From the NCBI RefSeq assembly GCF_002117915.1, contig NZ_BDJB01000005.1, positions 62,001-126,000 on the forward strand: a stretch of DNA of 64,000 bases, written 5' to 3'. This DNA is from Sphingomonas sp. TZW2008 (GTDB lineage: Bacteria; Pseudomonadota; Alphaproteobacteria; Sphingomonadales; Sphingomonadaceae). The notes under the pieces were generated by a model. It saw only the letters and a list, made by a program, of their open reading frames with translations, was not told the origin of the DNA and did not search any database. Shown here piece by piece: positions 53,052 to 62,656 of the stretch. Numbering within the stretch: the first letter of the stretch is position 1; each line of letters opens with the position of its first letter. The position numbers were made by a program, and so were the translations under genes.

Positions 53052-54437
53052 GTGGACTCGGTCGTTCTCGTTCTCGTGATCCTCGCGCTGCTCGCCGGTC
53101 TCGCGGCGGGTTGGTGGCTCGCGAACCGCGGCGTTGCCGTGCTGCGTGCCGAGCGCGATGCGCGCGCTGAGGAGGCAAAGCGCGCGATCGTCGATCTCGC
53201 CGGCGCGGAGGAGCGTGCAAGAACGGCCGACAGCCTCCGCGCCGAATTGGCGGCGGTTCGCGCCGACCGCGACGGCGCGCGTGGCGACGTTGCGCGGCTC
53301 GAGGCGGAGGCGCGCGGGTTCGATGCGCGACTGGCGGAGCTGCGCGAGGCGAAGGATGCGCTAGCGGCGCAGTTCAGCCAGGTCGGCCAGACATTGCTCG
53401 CCGAAGCGCAGGACCGCTTCCTGCAACGCGCCACCGAGCGGTTTCGCGAATCGGAGGAGACCGCCGGGCAAAACCTTCGCGCGATGCTTCAGCCGGTCAG
53501 CGATCGTCTGCAACGCTACGAGGAGGGCGTCGCCAAGGTCGAGGCCGAGCGGCGCGATGCGTTCGGGGAGCTGCGCGGCCAGATTGAGCAGATGCGCGTC
53601 GGACAAGAGTCGGTGCGCAGCGAGGCCGCCAAGCTCGTCAACGCGCTGCGCAATGCACCTAAGGCGCGCGGCCGCTGGGGCGAACAGCAGCTGCGCAACG
53701 TGTTGGAGAGCTGCGGGCTGTCCGAACATGCCGATTTCGCGACCGAAGTGTCGGTGACCGATGCCGACGGTGCGCGCTTCCGCCCGGACGTGATCGTGCG
53801 CATTCCGGGCGGCAAATCGCTGGTGATCGACGCCAAGGTGTCGCTCAACGCCTATCAGGATGCGTTCGGTGCGGTCGACGACGCCGAACGGCTCGCGGGA
53901 TTGACCGCGCATGCGGCGGCGATGCGCGCGCACGTAAACGGACTTGGCGCCAAGGCCTATTGGAACCAGTTCGACGACGCACCCGACTATGTTGTGATGT
54001 TCGTGCCGGGCGAGCATTTCTTGTCCGCCGCGCTCGAGCACGATCCGGTGCTGTGGGACTATGCGTTCGAGCGCAAGGTGCTGCTCGCCACGCCGACCAA
54101 CCTGATTGCGATCGCGCGCACTGTCGCAGCGGTATGGCGGCAGGAGATGCTGGCGAAGGAGGCGCGCGAGATCGCGCAGCTCGGCAAGGACCTGTATGCG
54201 CGGCTGGCGACGATGGGCGGGCACGTCGCGAAGCTCGGCAAGAACCTCGACACCGCGATGACCGCGTACAATCAATTCGTCGGCAGTCTCGAATCGCAGG
54301 TGCTGACGCAGGCGCGGCGCTTCGAGACGCTCAAGATCGATACCGCGGGCAAGAGCATCGAGTCGCTGCCGGCCGGCGAGCAGAATGCGCGCGCGCTGAC
54401 CAAGCTGGTCAGCGGCATGGACGAGGCAGCGGAGTAG
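53052..54437 (+). CDS. rmuC: DNA recombination protein RmuC
   Basis: A 461-residue membrane-anchored protein that limits rearrangements at inverted repeats and carries a nuclease-like fold. An N-terminal helix (residues about 2-24) is followed by a long Ala/Arg/Glu coiled coil (about 30-180) and the RmuC domain (ARGRWGEQQLRNVLESCGL, VIRIPGGKSLVIDAKVSLNAY, LATPTNLIAIARTVAAVWRQE). GTG start at 53052. It converges on eda over an inverted repeat. Confidence 0.94.
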   Translation: MDSVVLVLVILALLAGLAAGWWLANRGVAVLRAERDARAEEAKRAIVDLAGAEERARTADSLRAELAAVRADRDGARGDVARLEAEARGFDARLAELREAKDALAAQFSQVGQTLLAEAQDRFLQRATERFRESEETAGQNLRAMLQPVSDRLQRYEEGVAKVEAERRDAFGELRGQIEQMRVGQESVRSEAAKLVNALRNAPKARGRWGEQQLRNVLESCGLSEHADFATEVSVTDADGARFRPDVIVRIPGGKSLVIDAKVSLNAYQDAFGAVDDAERLAGLTAHAAAMRAHVNGLGAKAYWNQFDDAPDYVVMFVPGEHFLSAALEHDPVLWDYAFERKVLLATPTNLIAIARTVAAVWRQEMLAKEAREIAQLGKDLYARLATMGGHVAKLGKNLDTAMTAYNQFVGSLESQVLTQARRFETLKIDTAGKSIESLPAGEQNARALTKLVSGMDEAAE

Positions 54438-54451
54438 GGGGTCCTCCGATT

Positions 54452-54473
54452 CGCCGTCAGAGTGCCGACGGCG
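54452..54473. terminator. Hairpin between convergent rmuC and eda
   Basis: CGCCGTC pairs with GACGGCG around an 8-base loop in the 51-base gap between the two stop codons. No T-run on either strand; plausible shared stop for both transcripts. Confidence 0.4.
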
Positions 54474-54488
54474 TCGACGGCAAGGGTG

Positions 54489-55094
54489 TTAGCCGCGCAA
54501 CGCAGAGGCGGCGCGCGCCTTGGCCTCGATCTCCGCCGGCGTGCCGCCGGCGACCCAGCTGCCACCCACGCACAGCACGCGATCGAACGCGAGCCACGTC
54601 GCGGCGGTGTCCTCAGTGATACCGCCGGTCGGGCAGAAGCGGCATTGGTAGAAGGGAGCGGCGAGCGCCTTGAGCGCCTTCAGCCCGCCCGACGTTTCCG
54701 CCGGGAAGAACTTGAAATGCGTCAGCCCTAAGTCGAGGCCGCGCATGATGTCACCTGCCGTCGCAACGCCGGGTAGGTACGGGACACCGCTGGCGACGAT
54801 TGGCGCGGCGAGCCGCTCGGTCAGTCCGGGCGATACGATGAATTCGGCGCCGGCGTCCATCACCGCCTCGAACTGCTCGGCCGAGACGACGGTGCCGGCG
54901 CCGACGATCGCGCCTGGCACGCGCTTCATCTCGCGGATCGCGTCAAGCGCGGCGGGGGTTCGCAGCGTCACTTCGAGTACGGGCAGCCCGCCGGCAACCA
55001 GTGCCTCCGCGAGCGGGCGCGCCGTCGCGACGTCGTCGATCACCAAAACGGGGATGACCGGCGCGGTGCGCATGATGTCGTCGATCGTGGTCAT
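54489..55094 (-). CDS. eda: 2-keto-3-deoxy-6-phosphogluconate aldolase
   Basis: Splits KDPG to pyruvate and glyceraldehyde-3-phosphate, closing the Entner-Doudoroff route. The catalytic Glu is in PVLEVTLRTPAALDAI, the Schiff-base lysine in LTHFKFFPAETSGG, and the phosphate loop is CPTGGI. 201 residues, standard. Its ATG overlaps the glk stop by four bases. Last gene of the zwf-pgl-edd-glk-eda series. Confidence 0.96.
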   Translation of the reverse strand: MTTIDDIMRTAPVIPVLVIDDVATARPLAEALVAGGLPVLEVTLRTPAALDAIREMKRVPGAIVGAGTVVSAEQFEAVMDAGAEFIVSPGLTERLAAPIVASGVPYLPGVATAGDIMRGLDLGLTHFKFFPAETSGGLKALKALAAPFYQCRFCPTGGITEDTAATWLAFDRVLCVGGSWVAGGTPAEIEAKARAASALRG

Positions 55095-56059
55095 GCGCCA
55101 TGCTCCTGCGCAAAGGCGGCTGCGGCCCCGAACAGACCCGGCTGCGGATGGGTGATGAGCTTGACCGGGATGCCGGCCATCATCGACTGGAACCGCCCCT
55201 TGGCAACGAAGCGCTGGTCGAAGCCCGATCGGATCAGCCGGTCCTTGATTCGCAGGCCGAGCCCGCCGGCAATGACGACGCCGTTCGCACCGTGCGCCAG
55301 CGCGAGATCCCCGGCGGTGGCGCCGAGCGCGAGGCAGAAGCGATCGAGGGCGGCAAGCGCGATCGAATCGGTGCCCTCTAGCGCCTCGCGCCAGATCGCC
55401 TTGTCGTCGCGCGTCGGCACGGGCCGCCCCTCCATCTCGGCGAGCGTCTCGTAGATTGCGACGATGCCGGGCCCGGCACAGATCCGCTCGGTGGACACGC
55501 GCGTGAAGGTGCGGCGAAGGCGCTTCAAGATCGCGTCCTCGATCGGATCGAGCGGCGCATAGTCGACGTGCCCGCCCTCGGTGGGCAGGACGTGGTAGCC
55601 GGCATCGATTCGGAAAACCTGCGCAACCCCTAGCCCGGTGCCAGGGCCGCACACCGTGATGACACCGCGCGCCGGAAGTGCGGTATCGGGGCCGCAAAGA
55701 TGCTCGAAATCGTCGGCGGGTAATTGCGCCACCGCGTGGCCGATCGCGCCGAAATCGTTGACGATCGTGTAGGTGTCCGCGCCCAGCCGCTCGGGGATCA
55801 GCGATGGGCGGATCACCCACGGATTGTTGGTCATCCGGATGACGTCGCCAGTGATTGGCGAGGCGACCCCGATCGCCGCCGCGCGCGGTACGGGCCGGTC
55901 GAGCTTTTTCTCGAACGCCTGCCACGCCGTCTGCAGGCTGGCGTGTTCGGCCGTCTTGAGCGTGACCGGCTCGCCGAGCGCGACGACACGGCCGTCGGCT
56001 ACTTCAGCGATCGCGAAGCGGGCGTGCGTTCCGCCGATATCAACCGCTATGACGTCCAT
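55091..56059 (-). CDS. glk: Glucokinase
   Basis: Phosphorylates glucose with ATP, feeding the Entner-Doudoroff enzymes encoded around it. The phosphate-1 loop is VDIGGTHARFA, phosphate-2 and sugar-binding blocks are ITVCGPGTGLGVAQV and LPTEGGHVDYAP, and IAGGLGLRIKDRL forms the adenosine motif. 322 residues, type of the Escherichia coli Glk family. ATG 56059; 17 bases downstream of edd. Confidence 0.96.
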   Translation of the reverse strand: MDVIAVDIGGTHARFAIAEVADGRVVALGEPVTLKTAEHASLQTAWQAFEKKLDRPVPRAAAIGVASPITGDVIRMTNNPWVIRPSLIPERLGADTYTIVNDFGAIGHAVAQLPADDFEHLCGPDTALPARGVITVCGPGTGLGVAQVFRIDAGYHVLPTEGGHVDYAPLDPIEDAILKRLRRTFTRVSTERICAGPGIVAIYETLAEMEGRPVPTRDDKAIWREALEGTDSIALAALDRFCLALGATAGDLALAHGANGVVIAGGLGLRIKDRLIRSGFDQRFVAKGRFQSMMAGIPVKLITHPQPGLFGAAAAFAQEHGA

Positions 56060-56075
56060 TGCATCCCCTTTCGGT

Positions 56076-57902
56076 CTAAAGCGCCGCGCCGGCAAAAATG
56101 GCGGATGCGCCGCGTTCTGCCTCGTCCGCTTGTGCGCGGAACAGGCCGAACAGCTCGCGCCCGAAACCGTCGGCTGCCGCCGGAGCGGAGGCTGGCAGCC
56201 GGGCCGCCCACTCGTCGGCGTCGACCAGCGCATCGAGCGTGCCCGCGACCGCGTCGACGCGGATTATGTCACCGTCGCGGATCAGACCGATCGCGCCGCC
56301 CGTGCCATCGGCGCCGGGCAACGCCTCGGGCGACACGTGGATCGCCGCCGGCACCTTGCCCGACGCGCCCGACATCCGGCCGTCGGTGACGAGGGCGACG
56401 CAGTAACCCTTGTTCTGCAACACACCGAGTGGTGGCGTGAGCTTGTGCAGTTCGGGCATGCCGTTAGCGCGCGGGCCCTGAAAGCGGACGACCACGATCA
56501 CGTCGCGATCGAGTTCGCCGCGCTGGAACGCCGCCAGCACCTCGGCCTGATCGGCGAACACGGCGGCAGGCGCTTCGACGATCCAGCGATCGCGCTCCAC
56601 TGCCGACACCTTGATGCAGGCGCGGCCGATATTGCCGGCGAGGATGCGCATCCCGCCATCGGGTGAGAACGGATCGGCCGGGGTGCGCAGAATGGTATCG
56701 TCGCCGCTCGGGCCGGGATCGCGCCAAGCGAGGGTGTCGCCTTCCAGCATCGGCTTGGAGGCGGCGTCGGCGAGCGTGCCGCTGCCCGCCGTCAGGATAT
56801 CGCCGTGCAGATGCCCGCTCGCCAGCAATTCGCGGATCACGAATGCCATGCCGCCCGCCGCTTCGAAGCCGTTCACGTCCGCCGCGCCGTTGGGATAGAC
56901 GCGCGCGATCAGCGGCACTGCGCTCGACAGACGGTCCATGTCCTCCCAGTCAATTACGATCCCGGCAGCGCGCGCGATTGCGGGCAGGTGCAGCAGGTGA
57001 TTCGTCGAGCCGCCGGTGGCGAGCAGCCCCACCGCGGCGTTGACGATCGAGCGCTCGTCGACGCAATGGCCGATCGGGCGATAGTCCGACCCGCGCCAGC
57101 CGAGCTCGGCGACGCGATGCACCGTGGCGCGCGTCAGCGCCTGGCGCAGCTTGGTGCCCGGATTGACGAAGGCGGCGCCGGGAACGTGCAGCCCCATCAC
57201 CTCCATCATCATCTGATTGGTGTTGGCGGTGCCGAAGAAGGTGCAGGTGCCCTGCGTGTGATAGGCGGCGATCTCGCTGTCGAGCAGCTCCTCGCGGTCC
57301 GCCTGGCCGCTGGCGTAGCGCTCCCGCACCGTCGCCTTGGCCTTGTTCGACAATCCCGACGGCATCGGCCCGCCCGGTACCAGCAGCATCGGCAGGTGGC
57401 CGAAACGCAGCGCGCCCATCAGCAGGCCGGGGACGATCTTGTCGCAGATGCCGAGCAGTAGCGCGCCTTCGAACGTGCCGTGGCTGAGCGCAATCGCGGT
57501 GGACAGCGCGATCGTGTCGCGGCTGAACAGCGACAGCTCCATCCCGGCATAACCCTGCGTTACGCCGTCGCACATCGCCGGTACGCCGCCCGCGACCTGT
57601 GCCGTCGCGCCGATCTCGCGCGCCCAGACCTTCATCTGCTCGGGATAGCGATAATAGACCGCGTGCGCGGAGAGCATGTCGTTGTAGGCGGTAACGATGC
57701 CGATGTTCATCGCCTGACCGGCCTTCATTGCCGGCCGGTCCTCCTCCGTCCCGGCATAGGCGTGCGCGAGATTGGCGCAGCCGAGCATTGGGCGCCCGAT
57801 CCACTGCTCGCGCTCGCGAGTGAGCAGGTCGAGGTAACGCGTGCGCCCCTCGCGCGAGCGCGCAATGATCCGATCGGTGACGGCACTGACAATGGGGTTC
57901 AT
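56076..57902 (-). CDS. edd: Phosphogluconate dehydratase
   Basis: Fe-S dehydratase converting 6-phosphogluconate to [52 protein letters not shown] and [24 protein letters not shown] hold the cluster cysteines and clearly separate Edd from IlvD. 608 residues is normal. ATG 57902 follows GGAAG at nine bases; a GTG three codons upstream is the alternative. 151 bases separate it from pgl, the widest gap in the operon. Confidence 0.96.
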   Translation of the reverse strand: MNPIVSAVTDRIIARSREGRTRYLDLLTREREQWIGRPMLGCANLAHAYAGTEEDRPAMKAGQAMNIGIVTAYNDMLSAHAVYYRYPEQMKVWAREIGATAQVAGGVPAMCDGVTQGYAGMELSLFSRDTIALSTAIALSHGTFEGALLLGICDKIVPGLLMGALRFGHLPMLLVPGGPMPSGLSNKAKATVRERYASGQADREELLDSEIAAYHTQGTCTFFGTANTNQMMMEVMGLHVPGAAFVNPGTKLRQALTRATVHRVAELGWRGSDYRPIGHCVDERSIVNAAVGLLATGGSTNHLLHLPAIARAAGIVIDWEDMDRLSSAVPLIARVYPNGAADVNGFEAAGGMAFVIRELLASGHLHGDILTAGSGTLADAASKPMLEGDTLAWRDPGPSGDDTILRTPADPFSPDGGMRILAGNIGRACIKVSAVERDRWIVEAPAAVFADQAEVLAAFQRGELDRDVIVVVRFQGPRANGMPELHKLTPPLGVLQNKGYCVALVTDGRMSGASGKVPAAIHVSPEALPGADGTGGAIGLIRDGDIIRVDAVAGTLDALVDADEWAARLPASAPAAADGFGRELFGLFRAQADEAERGASAIFAGAAL

Positions 57903-58053
57903 CGTTCCCACTTCCGTTCACCCCGTTCGAACGCCGGATCAGGCCAACTGGTGCCCGCGGCGGCTATGCCTGGCGAGCGACCATCACTTCAGCCCCAGCG
58001 TGCCCGATGACGCAATGCGAATACGTATGTGCCGGCGTCGTCCTTCCCGTGCG

Positions 58054-58761
58054 TCACTCCGCCCAGTGGATGTCGACCGGCAGCTCGGCATCGGCCAGGA
58101 CGCGGCCGATCGGATAGCGCGAGCCTGCGCCCTGCTTGATCGCATCCTCGATAACCTTGCGCTTGGCGGCGCCGGTGACCGCGATCATCAGCGCCTTCGC
58201 CGAGATGATCCCGGCCCGCGACAGCGAGACGCGCGGCACCGGCGCTTCCTGTGGCAGCGGATCGGGCATCACGCCGAGCGCGCGGCGCTCACGTGGGCCG
58301 TTCAGCGCTTCCTCGAAATCCGGTCCAGGGAAGATCGATGCGGTGTGGCCGTCGCCACCGACGCCGAGCAGGCACAGATCGAGCGGCCAGTGCAGGTCCT
58401 GCATCAGTGCATCGGCCGACCGGCCCGCCGCCTTGTAGTCGGCGGTCGCGGAAGGGACGATCGGCATCACACGTGCGCCCTTTGGGATGAACGTCTTGCC
58501 TATCATCGTCACGTTGCTGAGCGGATCGCCCAGCGCCACGATCCGCTCGTCGGTCGGCACGATGGTCACGCGCTTCCAGTCGAGCTTGGCGGCGGCGAGC
58601 TTCTGATAGATCGGCACCGGGGTCTTGCCCCCCGCGAGCGCGACTACCGCGGCACCGCGCGCTTCGATCGCGCTCTCGATGATGAACTGCACGTCACCCG
58701 CGACTGCCGCCGCCATTTCGGCCGCGTCGTCATATTCCCACCATTCGATCTCGTCGCTCAT
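58054..58761 (-). CDS. pgl: 6-phosphogluconolactonase
   Basis: Hydrolyses 6-phosphogluconolactone made by Zwf. LAGGKTPVPIYQKLA, VPTDERIVALGDPLSN and LLGVGGDGHTASIFPG are the family blocks with the catalytic His in GDGHTAS. 235 residues. ATG 58761 is preceded by a GTG one codon earlier. Placed between zwf (101-base gap) and edd in pathway order. Confidence 0.95.
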   Translation of the reverse strand: MSDEIEWWEYDDAAEMAAAVAGDVQFIIESAIEARGAAVVALAGGKTPVPIYQKLAAAKLDWKRVTIVPTDERIVALGDPLSNVTMIGKTFIPKGARVMPIVPSATADYKAAGRSADALMQDLHWPLDLCLLGVGGDGHTASIFPGPDFEEALNGPRERRALGVMPDPLPQEAPVPRVSLSRAGIISAKALMIAVTGAAKRKVIEDAIKQGAGSRYPIGRVLADAELPVDIHWAE

Positions 58762-58862
58762 CACTCTGCTTTCAAAAAATCCGTCGGATCATGCGCTGCG
58801 AAGCGCCGGCACGTTCGAGCCTCAACGCTTCAAACGGCCGATCGCGGCGAAGGTTCGCTGGC

Positions 58863-60326
58863 TCAATCGTCCTGCCAGCTGACGCCGTCGCGCTCGGTGA
58901 GCGCGATCGAGGCGGCCGGGCCCCAGGTGCCGGCGCTATAGTGCTTCGGCTTCATATCGTTCGCCTTCCAGCCCTCTCGGATCGCGTCGATCCAGGTCCA
59001 CTGCGCCTCCACCTCGTCGCGACGGACGAACAGCGTCTGATCGCCCTCGATCAGGTCGAGCAGCAGGCGTTCGTAGGCGATGCGGCGGCGCGTGCCGGCG
59101 AATTCGGCATCAAGGCTGAGGTTTAGCGGCACCTCGCGCAGGCGGATGCCGTCGCGGTCGAGCCCCGGCTCCTTCGCCATCACCAGCAGCTGGATATATT
59201 CCTCGGGCTGCAGGCGGATGACGAGCATGTTAGGTTGCAGCAGGCCGCCGCGCCCCGAGAACATCGAGTGCGGGACCGGCTTGAACTGGATCGCAATCTC
59301 GCTGCGCCGCGTCGGCATGCGCTTGCCGGTGCGCAGGTAGAAGGGCACGCCCTGCCAGCGCCAATTGTCGAGGTGCGCCTTGATCGCGACGAACGTCTCG
59401 GTGTGCGAATCCTTGCCGAGCTCCTCATCATAGCCCTTGACGATCTCGCCCTTCACCGCGCCGCCGAGATATTGGCCGATGACGGTGCTGCCGGGTACTT
59501 CCTCCGGCTTGAGCTGGCGCAGCGAGCGGAACACCTTGGCCTTCTCGTCGCGGATTTCGGTGACGTCGTAGCGCGCGGGTGGCTCCATCGCGATCAGCGC
59601 GACGAGCTGGAGCATGTGGTTCGCCACCATATCGCGGAGCGCGCCGGCGCCGTCATAGTAGCTCGCGCGATCCTCCAGCCCGACCGTTTCGCTGACGGTG
59701 ATCTGGACGTTGTCGATGCCCTGCGCGTTCCACACCGGCTCGAAGAAGGAATTGCCGAAGCGCAGCGCGAGGATGTTCTGCACCGTCTCCTTGCCGAGAT
59801 AGTGGTCGATGCGGAAGGTGCGCTCTTCCGGGAAGGCGGTGGCGACGGTGTCGTTGATCTCACGGCTGGAGGCGAGATCATAGCCGAGCGGCTTCTCCAG
59901 CCCGATCCGCACCGTCTCACCAGCGAGCCCGGCCTTGTCGAGGCCGTGGATCACCTGTTCGAACAGCGACGGCGCGGTCGAAAGGAAGATCGCAAGCCCG
60001 CCTGAGACGTCGCCAACCTTCGCCGCCAGCTGATCGTAGTGATCGAGATCGGTCGCATCGAGCGGCTGGTATTGCAGCCGCTTGAGGAAGGACGCGATCT
60101 TGCCCTTGTCCTTGCGGTCGTCCGGCAGGAATTCGTCGAGCGCGTCGCGCGCGAACTTGCGGTAGCTTTCGTCGTCGTGGTCCGAGCGTGCCGTGCCGGT
60201 GATCGTCAGCGCGTCTGGCAGCAGATTGTCGGCGTCGAGGCCGTACAGCGACGGCAGCAGCATACGCTTGGCCAGATCGCCCGTCGCGCCGAACAACAGA
60301 AGCTTGGCTACCGGATCGCGTTGCAT
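58863..60326 (-). CDS. zwf: Glucose-6-phosphate 1-dehydrogenase
   Basis: Oxidises glucose-6-phosphate with NADP+ and opens both the Entner-Doudoroff and pentose phosphate routes. LLLFGATGDLAKRMLLPSLY is the nucleotide-binding start, RIDHYLGKETVQNILALRF is the catalytic active-site block. 487 residues. AAGGAGCAGTC directly precedes the ATG. It begins 62 bases after argC on the same strand, so it may be transcribed with argC or from a promoter in that gap. Confidence 0.97.
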   Translation of the reverse strand: MQRDPVAKLLLFGATGDLAKRMLLPSLYGLDADNLLPDALTITGTARSDHDDESYRKFARDALDEFLPDDRKDKGKIASFLKRLQYQPLDATDLDHYDQLAAKVGDVSGGLAIFLSTAPSLFEQVIHGLDKAGLAGETVRIGLEKPLGYDLASSREINDTVATAFPEERTFRIDHYLGKETVQNILALRFGNSFFEPVWNAQGIDNVQITVSETVGLEDRASYYDGAGALRDMVANHMLQLVALIAMEPPARYDVTEIRDEKAKVFRSLRQLKPEEVPGSTVIGQYLGGAVKGEIVKGYDEELGKDSHTETFVAIKAHLDNWRWQGVPFYLRTGKRMPTRRSEIAIQFKPVPHSMFSGRGGLLQPNMLVIRLQPEEYIQLLVMAKEPGLDRDGIRLREVPLNLSLDAEFAGTRRRIAYERLLLDLIEGDQTLFVRRDEVEAQWTWIDAIREGWKANDMKPKHYSAGTWGPAASIALTERDGVSWQDD

Positions 60327-60388
60327 GACTGCTCCTTAGGTCGTTCGATCAGGGTCGTTCGGTAGGCCGGCCACCATGGGCAGCGGCG

Positions 60389-61303
60389 TCAGACCACCAG
60401 CCCGGTCATCGGATCAGCGCCGATCATCAGGTTCAGATTCTGCACCGCCGCGCCGGCTGCGCCCTTGCCGAGATTGTCTAACATCGCGACGAGCCGCGCC
60501 TGTGTGCCGCCGGAATCGGTGAAGGCCCACAGGTCAAGCCGGTCGTTGGGCACGGCATGTTCGGCCAGCAGCAGCTCGTCGGGCTGATCGTCGTGGACGG
60601 TGACGAGCGGTGCGGCGTCGAACGTGGCGTGTAGCGCGCCAAGTATCGCGTCGCGCGACGGCGGAACGGGGAGGGCGGCGATCGGCAGCGGCACTTCGAC
60701 GATCATGCCGCGGAACGCACGGGTGACATTGGGGGCAAACAGCGGCGGGTGGGTGAGCCCGGCGTGGCGCTGCATTTCCGGTATGTGCTTGTGCGCGAGT
60801 GAAAATCCGTAGCCGCGATAAGCGAGATCTTCCTCCGCTGCGAAGCGCGCGATGAGCGCCTTGCCACCGCCCGAATAGCCCGAGACGGCGTTGACGGTGA
60901 GCGGCCAATCGGCGGGCACGAGCCCCGCGCGAACCAGCGGCGCGACGAGCGCGAGAAAGCCGGTTGGGTAGCAGCCGGGATTGGACACGCGCGTGGCATT
61001 CGCGACATCGAAACCGAGTTCGGGAAAGCCGTAGGTCCACCCGTCGGCGACGCGGTGCGCGCTAGACGCATCAATCACGCGTGTTGCGGGATTGTTGATC
61101 AGCGCCACCGCCTCACGCGCAGCATCGTCGGGCAGGCAGAGGATCACCACATCGGCGTCGTTGAGCGCGGCGCGGCGCGCGTCGGCGTCCTTGCGACGAT
61201 CATCGGGAAGCGTGCCCAGCGTCAGGTCCTCGCGTCCCGAGAGTCGCTCGCCGATCTCGAGACCAGTGGTTCCGACCGCTCCGTCGATGAAGACGCGCGT
61301 CAT
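60389..61303 (-). CDS. argC: N-acetyl-gamma-glutamyl-phosphate reductase
   Basis: Third step of arginine synthesis. FIDGAVGTTGLEIGERL is the NADP-binding start, the active-site Cys is in VSNPGCYPTGFLAL, and GFSLAHKHIPEMQRH contains the catalytic His. At 304 residues it belongs to the short (type 2) ArgC group. Its ATG overlaps the stop of the SH3-like gene by four bases. No other arginine gene is nearby. Confidence 0.94.
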   Translation of the reverse strand: MTRVFIDGAVGTTGLEIGERLSGREDLTLGTLPDDRRKDADARRAALNDADVVILCLPDDAAREAVALINNPATRVIDASSAHRVADGWTYGFPELGFDVANATRVSNPGCYPTGFLALVAPLVRAGLVPADWPLTVNAVSGYSGGGKALIARFAAEEDLAYRGYGFSLAHKHIPEMQRHAGLTHPPLFAPNVTRAFRGMIVEVPLPIAALPVPPSRDAILGALHATFDAAPLVTVHDDQPDELLLAEHAVPNDRLDLWAFTDSGGTQARLVAMLDNLGKGAAGAAVQNLNLMIGADPMTGLVV

Positions 61304-61734
61304 GCCGGCTGGCCGAGTGCGTCTGCGTCGAGATAGCCGACGAAACCGCTTGCCGGCGCCACGCCCCAAGCGATGGCGCCCGTCACGTCGAGCAGCTCGA
61401 ACACGTCGCCGGCGTGCAGCGTCACGAGCACGCCGCCGTCGGGCTTGCGGTCCGCGCGCAATGCCGCGTCGTGGACGAGACGGAAGGGGACGGCTTCGGC
61501 ATAGTGCGGCGCGAAAACTTTCTCGGCGAGCCGGACGTCGGCGATATCGGGGCGGATCGCCTCGCGCGTCGGATCGAAGGCGCGCGATCGCCCGGTGAGC
61601 GCGAACGACCTACGCGCTGGCGCGGCGCTGGGGAGCTTCCTCTCCCTCGCCGATGAACTGACCGAACTCCTCAAGAAAATCTGCCCCTTCGGATGTGCGT
61701 GCGACGAAGATGTTGCGTTTGTCGCTGTCGTCAC
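61300..61734 (-). CDS. SH3-like domain protein, probably truncated C40 (NlpC/P60) peptidase N-terminus; start uncertain
   Basis: From about residue 43 onward the sequence (FALTGRSRAFDPTREAIRPD, then DIADVRLAEKVFAPHYAEAV and a bacterial SH3-type domain ending WGVAPASGFVGYLDADALG) looks like the N-terminal part of sphingomonad C40 peptidases, from memory of that family. The frame then stops at an ATGA overlap with argC, so no catalytic NlpC/P60 domain follows. No good start lies just after the MarR gene: the nearest in-frame starts, TTG 61674 and ATG 61734, are inside it. Either a short coupled SH3 protein or a remnant. Confidence 0.5.
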   Translation of the reverse strand: MTTATNATSSSHAHPKGQIFLRSSVSSSARERKLPSAAPARRSFALTGRSRAFDPTREAIRPDIADVRLAEKVFAPHYAEAVPFRLVHDAALRADRKPDGGVLVTLHAGDVFELLDVTGAIAWGVAPASGFVGYLDADALGQPA

Positions 61735-61954
61735 GCTGACGCCGCAGATAGCCGAGCGCGCCGAGCCTGTTCAAGGCGCGAGTAACGACCGGTTTTGAGA
61801 CGTTGAGAATACGCGCCAACCCGCGCACCGTGTGCGGCCCGGGTTTTAGGTAGACGACGAGCAGCAGCGCCATTTGACGGTTGGTCAGATCGGGTTCGCC
61901 GGAGCGGACGTAATCGACCAACGTCTTCATCCATGAGCTCAGCTCTGTATTCAT
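61610..61954 (-). CDS. MarR-like winged-helix transcriptional regulator
   Basis: A 114-residue DNA-binding protein. A recognition helix region LTNRQMALLLVVYLKPGPHTVRGLARILNVSKPVVTRALNRLGALGYLRRQRDDSDKRNIFV shows the winged-helix pattern with the MarR-type wing DDSDKRN. It is shorter than most MarR proteins (about 140) and lacks the long N-terminal dimer helix. ATG 61954 has GGCGAG upstream; GTG 61966 is an alternative. It heads the minus-strand series with argC and zwf and is divergent from secG. Target unknown. Confidence 0.82.
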   Translation of the reverse strand: MNTELSSWMKTLVDYVRSGEPDLTNRQMALLLVVYLKPGPHTVRGLARILNVSKPVVTRALNRLGALGYLRRQRDDSDKRNIFVARTSEGADFLEEFGQFIGEGEEAPQRRASA

Positions 61955-62181
61955 GAAGCTCGCCACGGTTTATCTTCCGGGTTCGGGGCTCGGATGGTCC
62001 GGCCGTTCGCGAGAGTTAACGTCCTCCCGCGCCACTGGTTTCAGTCCCGTGACGAATTCGCGACCGGTTGCGGCAGGGCGCGCGCAGTGCCGGCGGGTCG
62101 ACGGCGGCAGTTGATCGCGCGGGGGGCTCGCCCTATGTGCGCGCATCCGCTTCGGGCGGCCGGCCAACAATCGAGATTTGC

Positions 62182-62571
62182 ATGTTCACCTTCCTTCTCG
62201 TCCTTCAGGCGATCATCGCCGCCGCTCTCGTGACGGTGATCCTGATGCAGCGGTCGGAGGGCGGCGGCCTCACTAGCGGTGGCAGCCCCTCGGGGCTGAT
62301 GTCGGCGCGCGGTGCGGCCGATTTCCTGACGCGCGCGACGGCGGTCCTAGCGAGTGCGTTCGTGCTACTGTCGATCGGGCTGGCGGTGCTCGCCGCGACT
62401 CGCGGCGGTACCAGCGTCGATACCTCGCTTGAGCGGACCGTGCCCGTCGCCGCACCGGCGCCCGCCCCCAAGGCTGACGGCGCGCCCTTCGCGGGGGCGC
62501 AGGATGAGGCCGCGCGGGCCGCGGCGAATGCGACAACGCCGGCCGACAACGGCGTGCCGCTCGCCAACTGA
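62182..62571 (+). CDS. secG: Protein translocase subunit SecG
   Basis: Small subunit of the SecYEG channel, 129 residues. Two membrane helices (about 3-22 and 55-75) flank the conserved cytoplasmic loop QRSEGGGLTSGGSPSGLMSARGAADFLTRAT. An Ala/Pro-rich C-terminal tail of about 50 residues is typical for alphaproteobacteria. ATG 62182. secG-pyrG order is common. Confidence 0.95.
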   Translation: MFTFLLVLQAIIAAALVTVILMQRSEGGGLTSGGSPSGLMSARGAADFLTRATAVLASAFVLLSIGLAVLAATRGGTSVDTSLERTVPVAAPAPAPKADGAPFAGAQDEAARAAANATTPADNGVPLAN

Positions 62572-62595
62572 TCGTGCCGCTTCGCCGGTTTCGCG

Positions 62596-62623
62596 GCGCC
62601 TGCGGATGCGCAGGCGCTTGTTT
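62596..62623 (+). terminator. Terminator between secG and pyrG
   Basis: GCGCCTGCG pairs perfectly with CGCAGGCGC (9 bp) around a GATG tetraloop and is followed by TTGTTT. It would separate secG from pyrG transcription at least partly. Confidence 0.75.
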
Positions 62624-62656
62624 CCCATGCCTGTTAAAGAGTAGTCCGATATCCCC

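Noticed and set aside
57903..58053. 151-base gap between pgl and edd checked for a small gene
   Set aside because: Only frames of about 15 codons without ribosome sites; treated as possible promoter space.
61967..62181. 215-base gap between the MarR-like gene and secG checked for RNA or small genes
   Set aside because: No tRNA-like fold, hairpin with T-run or supported frame seen; probably the divergent promoters of the two genes.
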